64,000 nucleotides of DNA. It comes from Tyto alba (taxonomy: Eukaryota > Chordata > Aves > Strigiformes > Tytonidae). Positions 57,701 through 64,000 of the stretch are shown piece after piece (positions within the stretch are counted from its first letter, which is position 1; every line of letters begins with the position of its first letter). The position numbers were made by a program, and so were the translations under genes. Location of the stretch: positions 5,160,001-5,224,000 of the forward strand of contig NW_024881278.1 of NCBI RefSeq assembly GCF_018691265.1. The letters are read 5' to 3'. The notes under the pieces were generated by a model, which did not search any database, had not been told where the DNA came from, and saw only the letters and a program-made list of their open reading frames with translations.

Positions 57701-60700
57701 CATAGTGAATTCATCTCTTGAGACTAGAGATTTCCTTTGCAGCCTTTATATATTTCCCTGATTTTACCCCTTCTGGCAATTTGTGGTCTTTGAATGCCCA
57801 ATCTGCCACCTTCTTGGTTTTCAACAACTGTGTCTTTCATTTGTCTGCGGGTGGGGAATGAGGGAATGCATCCTTGGTGACAGACCAGGTATTAGGAAGA
57901 ATGCGTTACAAGTGTTTGCTGAACATCTTCCCTTTCCAGCTTCTTCAAGACTGGGCAAAAGGGTGAGAAAGTGGCAGGGCCAAACTACAGTTCTAAATAA
58001 TAACTGCAATCCTGTAAAAAAACTCAGGTATTTCTGGATCCTGTACCCTTTTGTTCTTATTTATATAATTTTACTTGATCTGTTCTTGTTTTCTGTAGTG
58101 TTCTTCCTTCCTCTGAAACCTCTCAGCTCTTACTTTCAGCTCATCCTTCCATCCTTTTTGTGACACTTAAAAATATTGATGTCAAGCATGTTATGGTGCC
58201 AGTGTTAGCGCTCCAAGTGGAATAGTTGTACAGATGAAAGCTGTAAAGAAGTTCCAGTCCACGTTCTAAAAACCCAGGTTTATTCCATGTGGCCTGACAA
58301 TATCCCTTTATTGTCCTTTTCTTTGTAGCATACTTAAATAGCAATTAAGGTTTTAGACTTTTTTCTGAAGTAACAGCATATTACTGAACGTAATTACATG
58401 GTAGTTTCTCAGGCATTGGGGTGTTTTGCATATGTGAATGGCTGGCTCTGGGTGTATTCTGAGGCAATGGTTTGGTTTCTATGTAAGTATGGTAAATTTG
58501 ACAATTGTCACAGCTTTACTGATGACAGTCATGTTTTTCGTGGAAGCAAAGTAGGACCTTGTCTCAACCTGGAGAAGTCCTCCAGGTATGCTTTTCTGTG
58601 GGATTTCCAAGTATGGCATCTGCAATTTCACATCTCTCAAGCTTTTCTTACACAGTTATGTGTAGGTAGGTGTGCTAAAATGACCCTTGGTTTGACATGG
58701 AAGTTTGAATTGGCTCTTGTTAGTTTATACTTGGAAATTCATGTTTAACAGTAAGGTGATATTGAAATCCTGGAAGAGAGAATTTGCGATGCTTTGTGTC
58801 ACAAACTGGCCAAGCAACTTGCTTGTATAGAAACAGCAAGAGGTCAGACCTGCTTCCTTATAGACTCAAGTAGTTGCAGAGGAGTTGAAAAGCACCAGCA
58901 AGAAATGATAAATTGTGTTGTAGGCTAGAAATAATCTCTAACTGCGTACATAGAAATCTGCTAATAGGAACAGCAACTTCCTCTACAGTACTCAGAAAAA
59001 CTGTTTCACTGACTTGGCTTTCACTTTCGTGAAACAACCAATAGTTTCCTTTTGAAGAGGCAAAGAACAAATGGTGTTGAACACCTGGGGTTACTTTTTC
59101 TGTAGCAAATTGAATTTTCCTATCCAGAAGCAGCAATTTGAACCTCTGGTTTGTAGTGTGCATTGTCTAAGAACAGCAAGTACAGATTTCAAGATGTCAG
59201 CAAACCTGGCACAGAATTTCAACATTAATCATGACCTTTATTGAGAAGGATTGGAAAGGACAAAGCTAAACTTGTTGCGTGCTTTTCCATCCCATCTGAA
59301 AGCTGAGACACATTTGTGTTGGTCAGAGCAGAAGAGGCTTACGCAGCTATGTCCATGATTTCTCTCCAGATCAAGCAGTGCACACCTTCCGCCACTTGTG
59401 GTTTAGGATAAAGTTAATTTTAAAATCTGCTCTGTGCTAAGCTGTGGAATTTAAATACTTGGCATATTGGTACAGAGACTGTGTACATGCTATGCTTACA
59501 AGTCTGTTTGTTCATTTCTTTTTCTGTAAGAGTAACAGCTAATTTTCATTTCTGTATTTAGAGCCACAGCCTGTCCAGACTGTTTCAAACCAGCCAAGAA
59601 CAAACAGGTAGGATCTCATCGTTTTTGTATTTCTTTTCTGACATTCAGAATTTCACAGCAGTAGCTACAATGAAGAACTTATCTGGGTATTCAGTCAATG
59701 TTTAATGTCTGGTTTTCCTTCATCAAAAATCTCTCTAGTTTTCAATTGTCTGAAAATAAAGTTGTCTCCTTTATTCACTTACCATTTCTCTGCTTAGGAA
59801 AACTAAGAGCTTGGTGCTTTTCTTTAGGTCATTCATTTTCCAGACTGTCTAAAGGCCATAATTTTAGGAATGCTCTCTAAATACCTCCCTTAAGATCTCG
59901 GAATTTGATTGTCATGCATTAAAAGTAGCATAAAAGATGATCCTCAAGCTCTCTGTGGGTGAAGCAGTTCAGATAAGTCACATTGTGAAGATGAGACTCT
60001 GCAGCCAAAAGAGAAATGATCACACTGCAGTTTTCATGTCCTCTGATCTGAATGAAAGACACGATACATGCAGGATGGTTTTATCCTGTCTACCTCTGGA
60101 GGAGGGGAGGAAAGAAAAGGGACCTTGCCACTTGTTGCAGACCCTGAGCACGCACACAATCATTGACAAAAAAGAGGACATGTAAGAATAAAAAAACAGT
60201 TGGAGAGAAACTGATATAAGTGGGACAGTTGGTGTGATCAGAGGGAGAACAAGTAACTTCTATCAGAAGCCTATGCAAGGCCTTTTATGCTTTCTGGTGT
60301 AGAGTCTACCGACATTTGGCAGAAGCAGTCTGACCCTGGAATTCTGCCTACTCTACTCCACCTGACCAATAAATGCAAGTCTTTTTTTAGAAGGTTTGTA
60401 TTGTTATAACTCACTGCTTGCTGCATTGCTTTCCTTTAAAAGGGGGGAAATCCCACATAAGGAGCTAAACCAGCAGGGCCTGGCTGTTAAAACCACACAG
60501 GCAACAAGATGTAGGGGAATCTAAAGGAAAAAATACCGACTATGAAGAACCATCAGAGGTTCAGCCTTATAAAGATGCTGTGCTTGAAGCTAGCTTAATC
60601 AGAGAAATAGTATGAAAACTGGGTTCGGAGTGAAAATTTCTGTGATCTGCTGCAGATAGTTATTCAAAGCTGCTGCTAGTTTAAGGGTTTTCTAGTTCTT

Positions 60701-63005
60701 CTGTTCTATGAGGAAGGGAAGTGCTATTATCTCTAATTTATGCTTAGAAGGAGAAAGAGCAGCTTTCCCGAAAGCATCTGGGAACTCTGTTAGAGCAAAG
60801 ATTTGAATGGTCCCAAATGGTGACCCAGTATTTTTCATTTTTTTTTTCCCCAAATTCAGTTTGCAAAAAAGACAACATTAAATTGGGAATTCAGCAGATG
60901 GCCATCAAGACAGTCAGGGGGCTAGAGCGTATGCCCTAGGCAGAGAGGCTGAGGAACCTGGACTTCTTCAGCTTCTGAGTATGAATGAACTTCTGAGCTT
61001 TATAAACAGATACCTACTCAACAGTCTTACTTTCAGAAGAACTAGCTGTCTGCTGTCACTGAGATAAAAGCTGGGGCTTAGCTATACCTAAGTCTTGAAA
61101 ATGGGGAAGCTGGTTTAGATTTCTGTTCATGGATTTAGGATTCTGGTTTTAAACTGTTTTGCCAATTTGGACCTGAAATTTTTTGATTCTCATGTTTGCA
61201 CACTTTTGTATATCATCTGAAATAAGATAGTTTCCAGAGATATGCTTAGCATTTCTTTTAGCTAACCAAAGGGCAGGCTTAGCAATTAAATATTCTAAGG
61301 AGTTGGAGTAGATTTATTTGGAAATGTGACAGTAACTTTAGACTTGCTGAAAGGCAGTGGCACTTGTTATTTTTCTGCTGTGTAAAAACAGAGTGAGGAA
61401 GCATATACTACTGTTTGTACGTGTCTTCTAGAAACAAAGGGGCAAATCTTAGTTCTATGACAAAATAACTTATATTCCAATCTGTCAGCTGTATTAGCTG
61501 TATTACTTTCATGTTGTCAGTAAAGTTACTTGAACAGATTTTGGCAAAATTACCTGTTGTTCTTTGTTGCCCTTTTAAAGTTAGGGTTAAGGTCACAGTG
61601 AGTTCTTGCTGAAACAGTTTCTTTTAGGTATAAGAAAACACAAAACACAAGTGAAAAAACTATATGGTGAGAAGTGTACAGTGTGTTTGTTTCAGAGGTT
61701 TTTTTCTTCCTTGGGCATATCCCTTCTTCACTTCTCTTAGTTCTTGACTCTTTTTTTATTTCACTGTGCAGACTGTTTTCACTAGAATGGCAGTTATAAA
61801 AGCCCTAGAGAAGATAAAAGAAGAGGATTTTCTCAAGTAAGTATATGCTGAAACTGGTTCTTAGTATTGTACTTTTGTATAGAATTTGGATGGGGAGAAA
61901 AATATTAGGTGGGTAAGTAGTGGTAAGACGTCTATAAAAGAACTTCTAATGGTTTAAATTCTGCTAGTTTACTGGTTAAAATGCGTTGTGTTTTCTGTTC
62001 TTCTAGTAACAGAATGTAATTCCAGATCTTTTAATTAAGGAGTAATCTTAAAATGCTGGAGTTAAGCCACAGAAGATGGAAAACTGGACAGGCCACAGAT
62101 GATGGCCTTTTTCCCATTAGTAAAACTGCTTCCTTGGTCGATTATCTCAGGAGCAGCACAGAGGAGAAACTGTGGGCCAGAGCGCTGCAGTTCTGCTCTG
62201 TGCTTTCGGCAGTACGTCACTGCAGGTTTCTGGGCTGGCATGGGATTTAGAATAGTTAGAAGTGAAAACAGCTTGTTGTAGTATCGCCAGTCATTTGCAT
62301 TCAAAAATCTTTATGTACATCCCCAAAACCACAGAAGAGATTTAGAAATCATGGAACTTCCTTCTGTATTTTGAACCTTAGAGTTTGTAAGGCAAGCTTC
62401 TCTTTACAAGAAAGACTTTTTCCCATATTTCCAAAATGTTAGGAGTAGAGTTTTAAGAAAATACTGAGTGCTGTAATATGGTAAAAATCACAAGCTGTGG
62501 GAAGACATCAGTGGACACTTTCTCTGTAGTTCACTGTGCTTAATTTCATTAAATCTTTGAAGGTCTTTTCTTTGATTCCCAGCAAAGATTTAGTAATAGA
62601 TCCTGAAGATAGTTTTTATGCAGTATTTACTGTCATTATTGCTATAGCTTATGTATGGTACATCTTATTAGCAAACTTTGGAATGTCATCCTTCAATAAC
62701 GTTCAATGACAGATCGACAAAAGTATTTGCAATGCGGTGTTCTCGATTTGCTTAATGTTCATCCATTTCTTGGTGTTCCAGCTTTAAATATGAATACTGA
62801 GTTTATACCTCAGCTGTGTTTTGTGTATCTGAAGTTGCCATCTTTCATGCCATTATTGCTATGGTGATGGTCTATCATATTCTGGTATTACTAGTACTTT
62901 TACATCTTTTTTTATACAGGCATTTTCCATGTCCCCCAAGTTCACCAAAGAACCTCTGCGTTGCTCTGGAAATTCAGTGCAATAATGGTGCAGTTTTTGT
63001 GGCTG
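42593..63005 (+). CDS. PUS10: PUS10, tRNA pseudouridine synthase, N-terminal part (9 coding exons, cut by window edge)
   Basis: Coding joins: 42593-42718, 44298-44561, 46220-46306, 52750-52784, 55260-55371, 56929-56990, 59562-59607, 61772-61836, 62920-63005. This gives about 294 of about 530 residues; all phases close. PUS10 makes pseudouridine at tRNA positions 54 and 55 and has been linked to pri-miRNA processing. The window holds the N-terminal accessory (THUMP-like, zinc-binding) domain: CPRC (Cys21, Cys24) and CNVC (Cys112, Cys115) match the human zinc-binding pairs, and a further CPDC is at 233-236. The stretch QLSVREraawLLVKQEMG and VSVVFAHPETDEE agree with human. The catalytic domain with its aspartate lies past 64000. 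Residues 53-105 diverge from human. Good Kozak A at -3. Confidence 0.96.
44298..44561 (+). CDS. PUS10: PUS10 coding exon 2
   Basis: Acceptor TGTATTAG, donor GTAAATAA. It encodes residues 43-130. The first 60 or so are poorly conserved and polar; the end VCNVCLGILQEFCEADFVKK is very close to human and carries the second Cys pair. Confidence 0.96.
45845..45912 (-). mobile_element. possible CR1 3' end remnant
   Basis: TCATAGAATTGTATCATTGCC and then GAATCATCTGTTCTAGCC is weakly like the reverse complement of a CR1 3' end. The match is short and diverged. Confidence 0.25.
46220..46306 (+). CDS. PUS10: PUS10 coding exon 3
   Basis: Acceptor TTCTTTACAG, donor GTAAGT. It encodes residues 131-159, VCQKVNSADYQFTSFVFSVS, then LPPQLSVRE as in human. 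Confidence 0.97.
49505..49600 (-). mobile_element. possible ancient SINE tail fragment
   Basis: TTTTCATTTTCAAACCACTT, then CACAAACATAAAGTAATTA resembles the reverse complement of a CORE/MIR-type SINE tail (TTAATGTTTGTAAAGCGCTTTGA). It lies in the PUS10 intron after coding exon 3. Confidence 0.4.
51748..51898 (+). mobile_element. CR1-type LINE 3' fragment
   Basis: GAGCAGGTTGTCCTCAGAGG, TGGTGCAGTC, GCCCTGAGCAACCTTGCCTG and GGTTGGATAGAGACCTCCTG with GAGGTCCCTGAA follow the normal order of a CR1 3' end, sense to PUS10. The terminal repeat is lost. Confidence 0.8.
52750..52784 (+). CDS. PUS10: PUS10 coding exon 4, 35-nt micro-exon
   Basis: Acceptor ACCTATAG, donor GTGAGT. It encodes RAAWLLVKQEM plus two bases of Gly171; human has HAAWLLVKQEMG. 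A long T-rich tract lies upstream at about 52701-52727. Skipping would shift frame. Confidence 0.94.
53131..53185 (+). repeat. T/A-rich low-complexity tract
   Basis: TTTTA/TTTAT repeats in the PUS10 intron after coding exon 4. Confidence 0.8.
55260..55371 (+). CDS. PUS10: PUS10 coding exon 5
   Basis: Acceptor TTTGTGATTCAG, donor GTGTTG, a weak +3 to +6 match. It encodes residues 172-208 with DDIVQLKEAYKWI and ELGVPADGK, close to human. Confidence 0.95.
56300..56495 (-). mobile_element. ancient tRNA-derived SINE (MIR/CORE type), inverted
   Basis: Reading the plus strand, GTTTGCCCAAGGCCAAAGAGG, then GTAGAATTGAGATTACACTA, then CAATCCACTAGGACATGTTG is the reverse complement of a tRNA-derived SINE head: its A-box-like part is CCTAGTGGAT on the minus strand. 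It lies 250 nt upstream of PUS10 coding exon 6. Confidence 0.65.
56580..56745 (+). mobile_element. ancient MIR/CORE-type SINE fragment
   Basis: CTCTGACTCAGTGCCCCCTG and GCAAAATGGGG match the MIR-like core, and GAAGTGTTCTCAGATAATCT then AGAAATGCAGATGC matches the usual tail (AAGCGCTTTGAGAT...). Sense to PUS10. With the inverted copy just before it, it forms a head-to-head pair. Confidence 0.65.
56929..56990 (+). CDS. PUS10: PUS10 coding exon 6
   Basis: Acceptor TTTTTAATGTAG, donor GTAAGT. It encodes SLFEVSVVFAHPETDEECHF and two bases of Leu229. Confidence 0.96.
59562..59607 (+). CDS. PUS10: PUS10 coding exon 7
   Basis: Acceptor TCTGTATTTAG, donor GTAGGAT. It encodes ATACPDCFKPAKNKQ (230-244) with the CPDC pair. 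Confidence 0.95.
60897..60977 (+). mobile_element. CR1-type LINE internal fragment
   Basis: GGGGGCTAGAGCGTATGCCC, AGAGAGGCTGAGGAACCTGG and ACTTCTTCAGC follow the CR1 segment just upstream of the 3' UTR (usually GGGGCTGGAGCACCTC...GAGAGGCTGAGGGAGCTGGG...TTCAGC). Intronic in PUS10. Confidence 0.65.
61772..61836 (+). CDS. PUS10: PUS10 coding exon 8
   Basis: Acceptor TTTCACTGTGCAG, donor GTAAGT. It encodes TVFTRMAVIKALEKIKEEDF and Leu, then two bases of Lys266. Confidence 0.96.
62920..63005 (+). CDS. PUS10: PUS10 coding exon 9 (last in window)
   Basis: Acceptor TTTTTTTATACAG, donor GTAAAG. It encodes HFPCPPSSPKNLCVALEIQC and NNGAVFVAG to about residue 295. The next human exon (starting near the RYNKYSRNLPQTPW segment) is not in the remaining 995 nt. 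Confidence 0.95.
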
Positions 63006-64000
63006 GTAAAGTGATCCATTTATTTGCTGCTGTGTTGTCTCAAACATAACTTTATAGTCCTGCCACGAGACCCAGAAGATTCCTGCTATTTGTTGATTCC
63101 TGTAATTAAGTGTAAGGAGCAAAGAAACAAATCTAGTTCTATCCATGTGAGGTCTTGATTGAAAGGGGAAGAAATTATACTTGCCTTTGCTGAAGATGTG
63201 ATTGTGTCAAAAGTTAGAAATTATGGATCAACATGCTGAAATCAAAACCATTTGCCTGCTCTTACACTGTGAATTTAAACTTGGAGATAGCATGTGGTGG
63301 ACGATGGTTGGAGAGGAGTGGGAGCTGCAGGCAGCTGTATCAGGGCCAAGGTAAGGTTCCCATGCGAGGAGCTGCAGGAGGGGAGCATGTCAGTTCCACT
63401 GGGTATTGAGGAAGATCCTGCTTTTCCTTGCCATTGTTTTTCTTTTGCTTTGAGAGACGGAAGAGTTCTTTCTTCTAGAGACAGCACAGGGTGATGTGAA
63501 GATTTAAAGCAACTTTCTTCGTGCCCCTATTCATTAAGGGGGGCTTATCCAGAAGCAGTTTCTGAAACCAAGAATTTTGCCCTGTTGTTAAAGCTTGCTT
63601 TCTCCTTTGGAAAACCTTTGTCCCTGCAAATCTTGGAGTTGTAATATGTCTCCTCATAATAAGCACATGGTTTGGGAAAGGCAATTCCCCACTAAATAAG
63701 CTCTGAGCAGTGGTGTTCACTTGCTTGGATTTTTATTTGGATTCAGAGGTTTTCACCATCTGGATTTATCTGCATATTGTTCTATCCAAACCTGCCAATT
63801 TTAATGGGATTAATAAAGGTTAAATTCTGGAAAGCTTGGCTCTTTCCAGCTCGCCCTTCCAAGCCAAGATAACATCTGAAATAACTGGGTGAGATGAGTA
63901 ATGCAACAGCACTTGGTGTCCCTGAGTTTAGATAATTCAACCTTTTTATCACCTGCCTGCAAGAGTATCTACCCTTCCCCCAGTCCTGTGTATAAACAAC
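63006..64000 (+). other. start of PUS10 intron after coding exon 9
   Basis: No further PUS10 exon, repeat or regulatory site that I can support. The gene continues beyond the window. Confidence 0.7.

Noticed and set aside
57783..58163. 126-codon plus-strand frame in a PUS10 intron
   Set aside because: Hydrophobic, T-rich composition and no homology; it lies between well-defined PUS10 exons and does not join in phase.

Overview
The window looks like bird genomic DNA. It has vertebrate split genes with long AT-rich introns, two GC-rich CpG-island promoters, several 3' fragments of CR1-type LINEs, a few old tRNA-derived SINE fragments, and one well-preserved solo LTR of an endogenous retrovirus of a kind common in non-galliform birds. 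The protein-coding content reads as the conserved block SANBR (KIAA1841) - PEX13 - PUS10, in the same relative order and orientation as on human chromosome 2p16.1-p15. Here SANBR and PEX13 are on the minus strand and PUS10 on the plus strand.

Layout. 1-5000: AT-rich DNA beyond SANBR with no gene I can support. 5000-5405: two candidate extra 3' exons with good splice signals. 6513-26422: the coding part of SANBR, which I rebuilt as 20 exons encoding 719 residues with stop, all joins in phase. 26439-30273: SANBR intron 1, carrying a solo LTR (27566-28149) with a 5-bp target duplication. 30050-31350: CpG island and presumed SANBR promoter, with an RFX-type X-box, a perfect CRE, CCAAT boxes and GC boxes. 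31350-36064: SANBR-PEX13 spacer and the PEX13 3' UTR. 36065-40366: PEX13, four coding exons, 397 residues, complete. 39780-41180: CpG island shared by PEX13 (leftward) and PUS10 (rightward). 42593-63005: the first nine coding exons of PUS10 (about 294 residues). The catalytic pseudouridine synthase half lies beyond the right edge.

How the genes relate. PEX13 is a peroxisomal membrane import protein, PUS10 an RNA pseudouridine synthase, and SANBR a SANT/BTB protein reported to restrain antibody class-switch recombination. They share no known pathway. Their proximity is conserved vertebrate synteny, and PEX13 and PUS10 are divergent genes that share one CpG-island promoter. I did not find a clearly undescribed system. 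The most useful leads are the candidate alternative 3' end of SANBR, the crowded splice-donor arrangement in the PEX13/PUS10 promoter, the X-box/CRE cluster at the SANBR promoter, and the antisense LTR in SANBR intron 1. Gene identities and exon borders come from reading splice sites and comparing with remembered human proteins; no search was run.
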